This document shows, in pieces, positions 25,780 to 34,611 of a DNA stretch of 64,000 nt (its first letter is position 1; every line of letters begins with the position of its first letter). Made by a program: the position numbers and the translations under genes. This DNA comes from an uncultured Pelagibacteraceae bacterium (GTDB lineage Bacteria > Pseudomonadota > Alphaproteobacteria > Pelagibacterales > AG-422-B15), in contig CABZCR010000005.1 in the NCBI GenBank assembly GCA_902524285.1, positions 1-64,000 on the forward strand. The letters are read 5' to 3'. The notes beneath the pieces are model-generated. The model worked only from the letters and a program-made list of their open reading frames with translations, searched no databases and was not told the origin of the DNA.

Positions 25780-26391
25780 TTGATAAAGAGCGCTGTCTTA
25801 ATTGCAAACGGAAATGTTTCAAAAACAAATTACGTTAAAAAGGTAATAGATAGTAACGATTACTTTATTAGTATTGATGCTAAATCAGAAAATTTAAAAG
25901 AATTAGGAGTTCAACCTAATCTAATTTTAGGTGATCTTGACTCCGCGTCAATTGATGATCTTGATAGTAAAATAGAAGTTGTTGAATTATCCGATCAGAA
26001 CAAAACTGATTTAGAAAAATCGTTAGATTATTGTAAGGAGAATAGTATTAAAAAAGTCGTGATATTAGGAAGTAGCGGTTTAAGGGAAGATCATTCAATG
26101 GCAAATGTTCTAATAGCCAGCACTTACTCAGATATTTTGCAAATTGAACTAATAACAAATTATTATCGAATAATCTTTGTGAGAGAAAATACAAAAATAA
26201 ATGCTCATAATGTGCCGGTATCTATTATTTCATTGTCGTCAGATAACAAAATTACAACAAGAGGATTAAAATATGATTTGAATAACGAAAAATTGAAATC
26301 TTTTTCTCATGGCATAAGTAACGAAGTAAATGGAGATAGCTTTACAGTGAAAGCTGAAAGTGTAATTGTTGTTTTTATAGGAATTAAGTAG
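25780..26391 (+). CDS. Thiamine diphosphokinase
   Basis: The 203-residue cytoplasmic enzyme converts thiamine to thiamine diphosphate using ATP. Motifs are VLIANGNV at the N-terminus, LGVQPNLILGDLDSAS (the acidic GDLDS site), DQNKTDLEKSLDYC and VVILGSSGLREDHSMANVL. A TTG start at 25780 gives the normal N-terminus; no ATG is available nearby. It is placed between the binding proteins and the monooxygenase gene, with no obvious functional link to them, and overlaps the next gene by one base. Confidence 0.9.
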   Translation: MIKSAVLIANGNVSKTNYVKKVIDSNDYFISIDAKSENLKELGVQPNLILGDLDSASIDDLDSKIEVVELSDQNKTDLEKSLDYCKENSIKKVVILGSSGLREDHSMANVLIASTYSDILQIELITNYYRIIFVRENTKINAHNVPVSIISLSSDNKITTRGLKYDLNNEKLKSFSHGISNEVNGDSFTVKAESVIVVFIGIK

Positions 26392-27521
26392 TGAAAAAAA
26401 TTGGTATAATTGGCGGAGGCATATCTGGTCTTACTTTAGGCTGTGTTCTAAAGGGATCTGGAAAAGAATGTGTAATTTTTGAAAGATCAAGCGCACTAAG
26501 TGAACATGGCGCAGGCATATCATTAACTCCCAATGCTTGTAAAATACTCAATGAAATAGATATTTTGGATGCTGTCAGAGCAGAGTCTTGTTCTCCATTA
26601 GATATTGCTTGGAGAGATGATCAGGGAAATGTAATTAAAAAAATTAATATTAATGAATTTGGAGAAGTAATTACATCAAACAGAAAAGTCCTAATTAATA
26701 AACTGTATGAAAAATTTAAAAATCTTGGTGGAGAAATAAAATTTAATCATGAGTTGTTAGATATAATAAAAGAAAAAGAATTAGTTTTCAAAAATCAAGA
26801 AAATATAAGTGTCGACTACATAGCAGGCTGCGATGGGATAAAATCACTAATTAGAACAAATAAAATCAAAAAGGATAAAATTACTTTTTCAGGTTATACC
26901 GCGTGGAGAGGTATTGGTTCGTCCGATAGCAAAAGGATAAATATATACCTAGGTAAAAATAGCCATATCGTCTGTTACCCTGTTAATGAAAAACTCGAAA
27001 CAAGTTTTATTGCAATAAAAAAAAGCAAAATAAAAAATAATGAAAGTTGGAGAGAGGAGGGAAGGCATGAGGATTTATTAGAGGATTTCTCATCCTATGG
27101 AAGTTTCATTAAATCATTATTTCAATCTTCAAAAAAAGTTTATAAATGGGGTTTATTTGATCGAAAGTCACTTAATTCTTTTTCCAATGGTAACATAACT
27201 TTATTAGGAGATTCGGCGCACCCGATGATGCCGTTTTTGGGTCAAGGCGGCGCTATGGCACTGGAAGATGCATACATATTTGGAAATTTAGCAAACAAAT
27301 ATGACGATTTTAATTTCATAAGAAATAATTATGAGAAATTGAGGGTGGGTAGGACTAATGCAATTAAAAGATCTTCAAGATATCAGGGATATATAAATCA
27401 TTTAGGAAACCCAATTTTAAAATCACTAAGAAATTTTATGTTAAAAAATACAGATATTGCTATGCGAAGAACTAAGAATATTTATAATTACGAACCATTG
27501 AAAATTATTAACAATTTATAA
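26391..27521 (+). CDS. FAD-dependent monooxygenase (aromatic hydroxylase family)
   Basis: The 376-residue flavoprotein has the dinucleotide-binding motif IGIIGGGISGLTLGC near the N-terminus, the DG-like motif AGCDGIKSLIR, and the FAD-ribityl motif LLGDSAHPMMPFLGQGGAMALEDA. These are hallmarks of salicylate/p-hydroxybenzoate hydroxylase-type single-component monooxygenases. A GTG start overlaps the TPK stop. Genes for acyl-CoA synthesis and enoyl-CoA hydration on either side suggest a ring or terpenoid-acid degradation route, but the substrate is unknown. Confidence 0.87.
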   Translation: MKKIGIIGGGISGLTLGCVLKGSGKECVIFERSSALSEHGAGISLTPNACKILNEIDILDAVRAESCSPLDIAWRDDQGNVIKKININEFGEVITSNRKVLINKLYEKFKNLGGEIKFNHELLDIIKEKELVFKNQENISVDYIAGCDGIKSLIRTNKIKKDKITFSGYTAWRGIGSSDSKRINIYLGKNSHIVCYPVNEKLETSFIAIKKSKIKNNESWREEGRHEDLLEDFSSYGSFIKSLFQSSKKVYKWGLFDRKSLNSFSNGNITLLGDSAHPMMPFLGQGGAMALEDAYIFGNLANKYDDFNFIRNNYEKLRVGRTNAIKRSSRYQGYINHLGNPILKSLRNFMLKNTDIAMRRTKNIYNYEPLKIINNL

Positions 27522-27523
27522 GT

Positions 27524-28330
27524 ATGACAACATTGCCAGAAACAAAAGCCTGTAAGGTAAATATAGAAAATGAATGGTTAACTATTTCATTCAATCAACC
27601 AGAAAAAAGAAATGCATTAACTAGTGAATTAACTGATGATATTAAAAATATTTTTGATGCAGCGCGTGATGACTTAGGCGTGAGAGGCGTTACCATGAGA
27701 GGAGAAGGGGGAATATTTTGTGCGGGTGGAGATTTAAAAATGTTTAAAACTGGTTTTCAAGGTGGAGAACAGGGCATGAAAGACGTAGAAGAGGCCAGTG
27801 CTTTAACAGGTGCGTTTTTTGATATGATAAACTCTTATCCAAAGCCAGTTGTTATGTTAGCTGAAGGTGCGGCGATGGCTGGCGGTCTTGGAATGCTTTG
27901 TGCTGGAGATATTGTGGTAGTGACTGAAGATTGTAAATTTGCCTTAACTGAAACTACACTGGGAATACCCCCTGCTCAAATTGCTCCCTTTGTCGCACAA
28001 AGAATAGGTTTAGCTAAAGCAAGACGCATCATGCTTACAGCAGCAAGGTTCACAGGTAAAGAAGCATTTGAAATGGGATTAGCAGATTTTATAGCAAAGG
28101 ATGCTAATGATTTAAAAAATATTGAGTCTGAAATAATAAAAGGAGTTATGAATTGTGCTCCTGGAGCAAATGCAATTACAAAAGAAATTGTCCTAGCGAC
28201 AAGACACTTAGAGAGAAGCGAAATGATCAATTTTGCTGCAAAAGGTTTTGCTGAACGCATGTTAAGTGATGAAGGCAGAGAAGGCATTGCATCTTTTATT
28301 GAGAAACGTAAACCGAAATGGTCAAAATGA
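27524..28330 (+). CDS. Enoyl-CoA hydratase/isomerase family protein
   Basis: The 268-residue crotonase-fold enzyme has NQPEKRNALTSELTD near the N-terminus, the oxyanion-hole block GGIFCAGGDLKMF and AAMAGGLGMLCAGDIV, and TETTLGIPPAQIAPFV, where a catalytic glutamate is usual. It acts on an acyl-CoA intermediate. It starts two bases after the monooxygenase stop and overlaps the following gene, indicating a shared transcript. Confidence 0.9.
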   Translation: MTTLPETKACKVNIENEWLTISFNQPEKRNALTSELTDDIKNIFDAARDDLGVRGVTMRGEGGIFCAGGDLKMFKTGFQGGEQGMKDVEEASALTGAFFDMINSYPKPVVMLAEGAAMAGGLGMLCAGDIVVVTEDCKFALTETTLGIPPAQIAPFVAQRIGLAKARRIMLTAARFTGKEAFEMGLADFIAKDANDLKNIESEIIKGVMNCAPGANAITKEIVLATRHLERSEMINFAAKGFAERMLSDEGREGIASFIEKRKPKWSK

Positions 28331-29154
28331 CAGATCAAAATTTAGAATTGCAACAAGCTTATGATTTTTGTAATGAAAGCAACGCAGTATACAAATTATT
28401 ATCATCCTTAAGTGATAGTGATTATGAGGAAAAAACTCAATTCAAAGGTTGGAACTTCAATAATGTTATTGGCCACCTTCATGTATGGAATTATGCCGCA
28501 GATTTATCTCTTCAAGACGGTGATGATTGGAAAAACTTTGCCAACAGCGCTCTTGAAATGCTTGGGAAAGGTTCAACGATGAATCAGTTTGAGGAAACTA
28601 TAACTAAAGGAATTAAAGGGATAGAATTACTAGATACTTGGAAATCATATTATGAGAAAATGACCGAACGATTTGCTGCTGCTGATCCAAAAAAGAGAGT
28701 TAAATGGATGGGTCCAGACATGAGCGCAAGATCTTCAATAAGCGCAAGACACATGGAGACATGGGCGCATGCTCAGGAGTTATATGATACACTTGGTATT
28801 GATAGAATTAACGAGGATCGTATTAAAAACATAGTTATTATTGGAAATAACACATTTAAATATTGTTTTACAATAAACAAGAGAGAGCTTCCTGAAGAAA
28901 CTCCAAGATTAGAATTAACTGCACCATCTGGTGAGGTTTGGGAGTTTAATAATCCGACAAATGAAAACAAAATAACAGGAAAGGCAGAAGAGTTCTGTCA
29001 AGTTGTTACGCAGGTAAGAAATATTGAAGACGTTAATCTCAATGTATCTGGCGATATAGCAAATGATTGGATGTCAATTGCTCAATGTTTTGCTGGTGGT
29101 GCAGAAACTCCACCCAGGCCCGGTACAAGAAAAAAAGTTAATCGAAAAAATTAA
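28327..29154 (+). CDS. TIGR03084-type DinB-fold metal-binding protein
   Basis: The 275-residue protein has the maleylpyruvate isomerase/DinB-like helical domain with probable metal ligands in NNVIGHLHVWN and RHMETWAHAQELYD (His, Glu, His), followed by a C-terminal SCP-like beta domain ending in CFAGGAETPPRPGTR. This layout matches the TIGR03084 family, related to mycothiol-dependent enzymes although this lineage is not expected to make mycothiol. ATG 28327 is chosen because it gives an ATGA overlap with the hydratase gene; an ATG nine bases earlier is possible. It ends overlapping a convergent gene by 17 bases. Confidence 0.8.
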   Translation: MTDQNLELQQAYDFCNESNAVYKLLSSLSDSDYEEKTQFKGWNFNNVIGHLHVWNYAADLSLQDGDDWKNFANSALEMLGKGSTMNQFEETITKGIKGIELLDTWKSYYEKMTERFAAADPKKRVKWMGPDMSARSSISARHMETWAHAQELYDTLGIDRINEDRIKNIVIIGNNTFKYCFTINKRELPEETPRLELTAPSGEVWEFNNPTNENKITGKAEEFCQVVTQVRNIEDVNLNVSGDIANDWMSIAQCFAGGAETPPRPGTRKKVNRKN

Positions 29155-29467
29155 TTAATCTCAGCAAAAAAATAATTGACCCAAAAAGCATTTCAATATT
29201 TATTCCATTAATTAAAGAACTCGTCCCGAAGGCAATATTTGCATAAATTATAATTCCAATAATAATTAAGCAAAAAATTATTCCTAAAGTTTTCTGATAA
29301 ATACTTGGATTTAATATTGACTCTCTTAATCCGTATCCAGAAAAATATGCAAGTATGCAAGATGCGGTAAATACCAGCGCATTAAGAAAATTACTTAAAT
29401 AAGAAATATAAATTGATAAAAATATGATTAAGCCGAATAAAAAAATTTTACTATAGTTAATAATCAT
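29138..29467 (-). CDS. Small multi-span membrane protein, unknown
   Basis: The 109-residue protein is almost entirely hydrophobic, with three to four predicted spans (about residues 6-24, 28-45, 62-80 and 88-105). No motif was recognised. It begins directly before the stop of the upstream MarR-like regulator gene on the same strand and overlaps the end of the convergent TIGR03084 gene. Confidence 0.5.
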   Translation of the reverse strand: MIINYSKIFLFGLIIFLSIYISYLSNFLNALVFTASCILAYFSGYGLRESILNPSIYQKTLGIIFCLIIIGIIIYANIAFGTSSLINGINIEMLFGSIIFLLRLINFFD

Positions 29468-29878
29468 TTATTTTGGTGTTTTCATGGCAACTCCGTTTAA
29501 AGGTCCAAACGTCTCAGCATCTGCCTTGATCCAATTTTCATAATCCTTAAAAGCAGTCGATGTTAATTTTAAACTTTTTATACGCTTATCTTTTGGAAGG
29601 GCAGTTTTTTTAATAAACCCTTTTTGTATTCCAGCCTCAATAATGGATTGTATTGAAGATTTAGAGCCTGTTTTAGGTGAAATAGACTGGCATAAATGCT
29701 GAAAAGAAGTTGTATAATTGGGATCAAAAGTTGCCAATGCAATTATTGTCATCACATTCCAATGTAAAGGAGATTGGAAAATAAAGTTTGTAAGAGGTAA
29801 ATTAAGTTCATATTCTTCGTAAAATCTTAGAGCAGACTCTATTGTTTTAACAATTTCTTGATGATACTTGCTATTCAT
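29468..29878 (-). CDS. MarR-like winged-helix regulator
   Basis: The 136-residue protein has predicted helices LHWNVMTIIALATFDPN, a recognition-helix region SFQHLCQSISPKTGSKSSIQSII, and the wing KKTALPKDKRIKSLKLTSTAFKDYENW, resembling MarR-family repressors. No ligand site can be read. It lies next to the catabolic gene cluster and the nitronate monooxygenase gene and could control one of these, which is inference from position. Confidence 0.65.
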   Translation of the reverse strand: MNSKYHQEIVKTIESALRFYEEYELNLPLTNFIFQSPLHWNVMTIIALATFDPNYTTSFQHLCQSISPKTGSKSSIQSIIEAGIQKGFIKKTALPKDKRIKSLKLTSTAFKDYENWIKADAETFGPLNGVAMKTPK

Positions 29879-29954
29879 TGATAAGGAATACTATTAGACT
29901 CCCATAATAAATAATTACCTATGTTTGGTAATAGTTTTTAAATATTATTTTTAT

Positions 29955-30932
29955 TTAAACAGCAATTTTAGAGAGTCTTGATGCGATAATTTCTTCAGCT
30001 TCAGCAACAACTCTATCAATTAATTCTTTACAAGTTGGTATATCATGAATAAGTCCAGCTACCATACCACAACTCCATGCGCCTGCATCCATTGCACCTT
30101 CTTGCATAATTTTTGGGTAAACACCTGCTACCTCTCCAAAGATATCTTGTATTTGGATCTCATCTCCTAAAGATTTTTCTTTTTCGAGTATTTTTGTAAC
30201 TGCATCATTTTTTAATACTCTTTCTGTATTTCTTAATGGTCGCATAATTAGTTCGGTATCGAGTTCGCTTGCATTGACTAGGGCCTCTTTTACATTTTGA
30301 TGCACAGGAGCCTCTTTTGTTGCAATAAAGCGTGTCCCCATGTTTACACCCTCAGCACCCATGGCTAGAGCAGCTACAAGTTGTTGGCCGTTACCCATGC
30401 CACCAGAAGCAATAAAAGGAATTTTTAATTCTTCAAAAGCACGAGGTAAAAGTATCATATTTGGAATATCGTCTTCACCAGGATGACCACCACATTCAAA
30501 ACCGTCAACACTCGCCGCGTCGCATCCAATTTTTTCTGCTTTTAGAGCGTGTCTAACAGACGTACACTTATGTATTACTTTTATTCCAGCATCCTTAAGA
30601 AGTGGCATAAATTTTTCAGGGCTTCTTCCGGCAGTCTCTACAATTTTAACACCACCTTTTACAATTGACTCTATATAGCCAGGATAATCTGGGTTTGCAA
30701 AACCTGGAAGGAAAGTCAAATTAACACCAATTGGCTTGTCAGTCATATCTTTGCAACGAGCTATTTCGTTTGAAAGATCTTTTGGACTGGCTTGAGTAAG
30801 TCCGGTTATGATTCCTAAGCCTCCTGCATTAGAAACTGCAGCAGCCATTTCAGCAAAGCCAACGTAATGCATACCGCCTTGTACAATTGGATGGTCAATT
30901 TCGAACATTTCTGTAATTTTTGTTTTAATCAT
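29955..30932 (-). CDS. Nitronate monooxygenase-family flavoprotein
   Basis: The 325-residue FMN TIM-barrel protein has the family signature HPIVQGGMHYVG at the N-terminus, NAGGLGIITGLTQ, DAASVDGFECGGHPGEDD with the catalytic-region GGHPG, and FIASGGMGNGQQLVAALAMGAEGVNMGTRF. The family oxidises propionate-3-nitronate or, in other subgroups, works as an enoyl reductase. The subgroup cannot be fixed here. It is transcribed toward the MarR-like gene and divergent from the small membrane protein gene at 31,028. Confidence 0.88.
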   Translation of the reverse strand: MIKTKITEMFEIDHPIVQGGMHYVGFAEMAAAVSNAGGLGIITGLTQASPKDLSNEIARCKDMTDKPIGVNLTFLPGFANPDYPGYIESIVKGGVKIVETAGRSPEKFMPLLKDAGIKVIHKCTSVRHALKAEKIGCDAASVDGFECGGHPGEDDIPNMILLPRAFEELKIPFIASGGMGNGQQLVAALAMGAEGVNMGTRFIATKEAPVHQNVKEALVNASELDTELIMRPLRNTERVLKNDAVTKILEKEKSLGDEIQIQDIFGEVAGVYPKIMQEGAMDAGAWSCGMVAGLIHDIPTCKELIDRVVAEAEEIIASRLSKIAV

Positions 30933-31027
30933 TGTTTTTCCCAGATTTATAAATAATTTGGATATTAGACTTTATCGAGCTTTTTAAATCAAGCAGATTT
31001 TTCAGCTATTTATTTGAAAGGATTATT

Positions 31028-31243
31028 ATGATTAATCGACTTAAGTGGGCTAGTACTTTTTTTATCTTGGTTGGTATTTTGCTGACTAATTTAAATATTT
31101 ATCCCTTAAATATATTTGTTCATGGAACGGGTGCAATTGGATGGACAATGGTAGGATATATGATGGCAGATCGCGCCATATTAACAAATTTTGGACTTCA
31201 AATTCCCTTGTTTATAATTGGTAATATATATCTTTTGGTATAA
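31028..31243 (+). CDS. Small membrane protein, unknown
   Basis: This 71-residue protein has two to three hydrophobic stretches (about residues 8-25, 29-47 and 54-70) and a basic N-terminus. AAAGGAT precedes the ATG. A ten-codon motif LNIYPLNIFVHGTGAIGW may be conserved in marine alphaproteobacterial relatives, but I cannot name the family with certainty. It is followed after nine bases by the DUF2237 gene. Confidence 0.5.
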   Translation: MINRLKWASTFFILVGILLTNLNIYPLNIFVHGTGAIGWTMVGYMMADRAILTNFGLQIPLFIIGNIYLLV

Positions 31244-31252
31244 GTAATTTGA

Positions 31253-31636
31253 ATGTCTGAAAAAGAGATAGTAATTAATATATTCGGTGATGAGATTGAA
31301 GCTTGCTGCTATGACCCAATGACTGGTTATTTTAGAGATGGTTTCTGTAACACTGACGAACACGATTATGGAAGTCACGTGGTTTGCGCAGTAATGACAG
31401 ATGATTTTCTTGAATTTAGTAAATCTAAAGGAAATGATCTCTCAACGCCAAGACCAGAATTTAATTTTCCTGGATTAAAAGAAGGTGATCGCTGGTGCCT
31501 TTGCGCTTTGAGATGGAAAGAGGCATATGACGCAGGTGTAGCACCAAAAGTACACCTTGAAAGTTGTCATTTAAATTCTTTAAACTTTGTTACAAAAGAG
31601 CAATTAGAAGAGCACGCGGTAAATAGATTAAACTAA
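31253..31636 (+). CDS. DUF2237 family protein
   Basis: The 127-residue protein aligns along its full length with DUF2237: CCYDPMTGYFRDGFCNTDEHD, GSHVVCAVMTDDFLEFSKSKGN, DLSTPRPEFNFPGLKEGDRWCLCALRWKEA and a C-terminal helix. Six or more conserved cysteines suggest metal binding. No biochemical role is known to me. It is followed directly by the sugar dehydrogenase gene. Confidence 0.93.
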   Translation: MSEKEIVINIFGDEIEACCYDPMTGYFRDGFCNTDEHDYGSHVVCAVMTDDFLEFSKSKGNDLSTPRPEFNFPGLKEGDRWCLCALRWKEAYDAGVAPKVHLESCHLNSLNFVTKEQLEEHAVNRLN

Positions 31637-31641
31637 TAACA

Positions 31642-32712
31642 ATGAAATTTTTTACCTCAATAATCTTTTTTTTACTCACCTTTAATTTAAATGCATCAGA
31701 ATACAAATTAGAAAAAGTAATCTCTGGCCTTAATAAGCCATGGGGCATGAGTTTTATCAACGATAATGAATTATTTCTTACACAAAAATCAGGTGAAATT
31801 TTAAAAATTAATTTAATAACAAAAGAAGTAAAAAATTATCCTCATAATTTAAAAGTTGTTCAACCGCACTGGCAAGCTGGAATGCTCGATGTAATTTATG
31901 AAGATGGTGAGATTTTTGTAAGTTATACAGAAGACAGAGGAGATGATAAAACCAGCACGTCAATAGCTCGAGGTTTTATTGAAAACGATAGTTTCAGCAA
32001 ATTAGAAAATATTTTCCAATCAGGTTCTTCATGGAACAACATTCACTGGGGATCAAGGCTAATGTTTAAAGATGGTTTATTGTATGCAAGTATTGGTGAG
32101 CGCGGTTATGGAAGTGTTGCACAAAATCCAACAAGTTACTTTGGAAAAATGATACGAATTAATAAAGATGGGTCAGCACCTAAGGATAATCCATATTCAA
32201 TGAACGAAGACTGGTTACCTGAGATCTATCAAATAGGACTTAGAAATCCTCAAGGCATAATGCTCTATCCAAATGATAGTGAAATATATATTACAAATCA
32301 CGGGCCTAGAGGTGGTGATTTTTTTGGTAAAGTAGAGGCAGGAACTAACTACGGTTGGGCGGATGTTGCATGGGGTGGAATTGATTATGATGGCTCAATT
32401 ATTGGTGACGGAAGTGCATGGAAAGAAGGACTTTTAAAACCAATTTATACATGGGTCCCATCAATTGCGGTCAGTGACATGACGTTTTATGGAGGAGACT
32501 TGTTTCCTGAATTAAAAAATAAAATTTTGGTGACCAGTTTAAAAGCACAAAGATTAATTTCACTCGAATTTGACGGTAAAAAAGCAAGAAATGAAACTAC
32601 GTTATTTGAGAAAGTTGGTCGAGTACGCGATGTAGAAACAAATAGTGCTGGTGAAATTTATGTTATTATTGATAACGAAGATAGTGGAATTTGGAAGTTA
32701 GTAAATAAATAA
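31642..32712 (+). CDS. Exported PQQ-dependent sugar dehydrogenase family protein
   Basis: The 356-residue protein has a signal peptide (SIIFFLLTFNLNA) and a six-bladed propeller of the soluble aldose-sugar dehydrogenase type: ISGLNKPWGMSF, HWQAGMLDVIYED, NNIHWGSRLMF, EIYQIGLRNPQGIMLYP, ITNHGPRGGDFF and GTNYGWADVAWG. Members oxidise aldoses in the periplasm with PQQ. No PQQ biosynthesis genes are in the window. Its last base overlaps the next start. Confidence 0.88.
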   Translation: MKFFTSIIFFLLTFNLNASEYKLEKVISGLNKPWGMSFINDNELFLTQKSGEILKINLITKEVKNYPHNLKVVQPHWQAGMLDVIYEDGEIFVSYTEDRGDDKTSTSIARGFIENDSFSKLENIFQSGSSWNNIHWGSRLMFKDGLLYASIGERGYGSVAQNPTSYFGKMIRINKDGSAPKDNPYSMNEDWLPEIYQIGLRNPQGIMLYPNDSEIYITNHGPRGGDFFGKVEAGTNYGWADVAWGGIDYDGSIIGDGSAWKEGLLKPIYTWVPSIAVSDMTFYGGDLFPELKNKILVTSLKAQRLISLEFDGKKARNETTLFEKVGRVRDVETNSAGEIYVIIDNEDSGIWKLVNK

Positions 32713-33248
32713 TGTTTTATATTTACTTAACAATAAAAATAATAGCCTATTACTCACTTCCTTATTATTTATTTCATCAAAGAAAATCGCACAACAAACT
32801 ATTAAGCTTTCAATCTTTTTTTCTTATATTTTGGCTTCTTTATTTAGCATATTTATCTTATTTGCCTTTTATAGACTACTACTACACAAACGAACTAAAT
32901 GTTCAGTTTATTATACCTAATTATGCGTCATACATTTTGGTAGTCATGTTTGCTCCAGTGCCTACGTTATTTTATTTATTTTTTATACCATTAGTATCTA
33001 AATTTAGAATTTTAAGCATAGGTGTTGGGATTTTATATCTATTAGTCAGCTCGATTATAATTTTTGGAATTGAGACATTTAACTATCAAAAAAGAGTCCC
33101 ATTAGAGAAAATATGTTACAATTTTCATAGTGATACAGATGAAAAACTTTCATGCTGTCTTAAAGCAGGTTATATTTGGCAGGAAGGGTTTAGTTATTTT
33201 GAAGATGTACCTACGGGCTGTAAAAAGTATATGAATTGGAACGATTAA
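32712..33248 (+). CDS. Membrane protein with cysteine-containing C-terminal tail, unknown
   Basis: This 178-residue protein has four to five hydrophobic segments in its first 125 residues, then a soluble tail with four cysteines (KICYNFHSD, LSCCLKAGY, PTGCKKYMNW). The tail could be periplasmic and disulfide-bonded. It overlaps the end of the sugar dehydrogenase gene by one base and is followed after one base by a DoxX-type gene, so it belongs to the same operon. Confidence 0.55.
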   Translation: MFYIYLTIKIIAYYSLPYYLFHQRKSHNKLLSFQSFFLIFWLLYLAYLSYLPFIDYYYTNELNVQFIIPNYASYILVVMFAPVPTLFYLFFIPLVSKFRILSIGVGILYLLVSSIIIFGIETFNYQKRVPLEKICYNFHSDTDEKLSCCLKAGYIWQEGFSYFEDVPTGCKKYMNWND

Positions 33249-33249
33249 T

Positions 33250-33642
33250 ATGAGTAATGTTAATTTACTTTTAGGAAGAATAATAATTGGAATTTATTTT
33301 TTAGTTTTTGGAGCAATATTCAAATTATTTAATTATGAATTTACTCTTAATTATATGTTTGATCATCAAGTGCCGTATACAGAAATATCTTTAATAATAA
33401 CAATAATTTTACAAAGTGTATGTTCAATTTCAATTTTAGTAGGCTATTATTCAAAATTATCTGCCTTTGTATTAGCGCTTCTGACAATACTAATAAATTA
33501 TTATATGCATGATTTTTGGAATATGAGTGAAGGTTTGGAGCAGAGGCATGAACTTCAAAATTTTGTTAAAAATACAGGAATAATCGCGGGTTTATTAATT
33601 TTATCAGCTGTTCACCCAGGCAAATACAAATTAGCACATTAG
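33250..33642 (+). CDS. DoxX-family membrane protein
   Basis: The 130-residue protein has four hydrophobic segments and the DoxX layout: LLLGRIIIGIYFLVFGAIFKL at the start, ILQSVCSISILVGYYSKLSAF in the middle and HELQNFVKNTGIIAGLLILSA, with the conserved QNFxKN, near the end. DoxX-like proteins associate with quinone-linked oxidation steps. The neighbouring sugar dehydrogenase gives a plausible context. Confidence 0.82.
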   Translation: MSNVNLLLGRIIIGIYFLVFGAIFKLFNYEFTLNYMFDHQVPYTEISLIITIILQSVCSISILVGYYSKLSAFVLALLTILINYYMHDFWNMSEGLEQRHELQNFVKNTGIIAGLLILSAVHPGKYKLAH

Positions 33643-34419
33643 ATGTACAAATATTTCCTACAAGGACTCAGAATAGGTGTCATTTCTAATTTATTTCTAC
33701 TTTGGGCCTCTTTAACAATAGCAAACATTAGCAATGACTTATTCCTTGTTGTTCCTGCTATAATTTTAATATCAGTTTCTGCATTTAGATGTTTGTTTCC
33801 TGTAAATTATGCTTCTAAATCAGTGATTATTGACACAGTTCTTTCTTCAGTATTTGTGACACGATTTTTAGTAACCATCGTTGAGGTGACATATATCTAT
33901 ATGTTTAGTTATGTGCTCAGGGTTATTAATTCTGATCAATATATGCTTGTTGATTTAATTTCTTGGTTAATGGTTATCCAAGTAATTATTTCACAGTTTT
34001 TTTGTTGGGGTGCAATACTTTTAAAATACGAACGTTTTTACTTTTATGAAGAGTTTGGATGGTTTGTAATTTTTTTAATTAATACGATTTTAAGCATAGC
34101 CATGCTTAGCTTAGATCTATCAAATGCTCATCATTCACTTATTATTATTAACATAGTTTTTGGAGCTTTATATCTACCATGGCAAGTGCTGCATTTAAAA
34201 TCTATAACAAAAAGAATAAATGATAATCCTGAAATTAAGGCTCAAGAATTCAAAGTGGATTTATCAAAAGTTAAAGTGGAATTAAAAAGCTCAATTAATG
34301 ATCGAAAATTATCTTTTGAGAGTAACGATTGGGGCGGAGTAGTCGGGATGATGTGGATGTATGGGTATTGGATATTATTTATTCCAATATGGATTTTCTA
34401 TATTATTTTAATTATTTAA
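33643..34419 (+). CDS. Multi-span membrane protein, unknown
   Basis: The 258-residue protein has six to seven hydrophobic segments, a polar cytoplasmic loop at about residues 185-230 (KSITKRINDNPEIKAQEF...) and a final span. The loop separates the main bundle from the last helix (WILFIPIWIFYIILII). Family not recognised. It starts immediately after the DoxX stop codon and ends two bases before the first repeat block of the accessory region. Confidence 0.5.
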   Translation: MYKYFLQGLRIGVISNLFLLWASLTIANISNDLFLVVPAIILISVSAFRCLFPVNYASKSVIIDTVLSSVFVTRFLVTIVEVTYIYMFSYVLRVINSDQYMLVDLISWLMVIQVIISQFFCWGAILLKYERFYFYEEFGWFVIFLINTILSIAMLSLDLSNAHHSLIIINIVFGALYLPWQVLHLKSITKRINDNPEIKAQEFKVDLSKVKVELKSSINDRKLSFESNDWGGVVGMMWMYGYWILFIPIWIFYIILII

Positions 34420-34420
34420 C

Positions 34421-34563
34421 TATTCCCCCATATACGCCTAACTCATACATTAGGATACGACATCAAACAGAGGTATAGCAATAAAATTATCTATACTTGC
34501 ATACATACACGTACTGCCTTGTACAGGGTCGTGCAGTAGAGTACGTACACGAAGTAGGCCCGA
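34421..34563 (-). repeat. Repeat block B, copy 1
   Basis: This is a 143-base block closely similar to 35,999-36,142. Shared landmarks in plus orientation are TTCCCCCATATACGCC at the left end, AAAATTATCTATACTTGCAT, ACACGTAC, GGTCGTGCAGTAGAGTACGT and GTAGGCCCGA at the right end. The left end corresponds to the last codons and stop of livG (Gln-Ala-Tyr-Met-Gly-Glu) read on the minus strand, here with the Gln codon changed to a stop. An imperfect inverted repeat TACTGC/GCAGTA lies at 34,512-34,538. Confidence 0.85.
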
Positions 34564-34611
34564 CCAATGTTCTTTCGCAACACAAAATAATTTAATTAAT
34601 CTCACAAAGTA

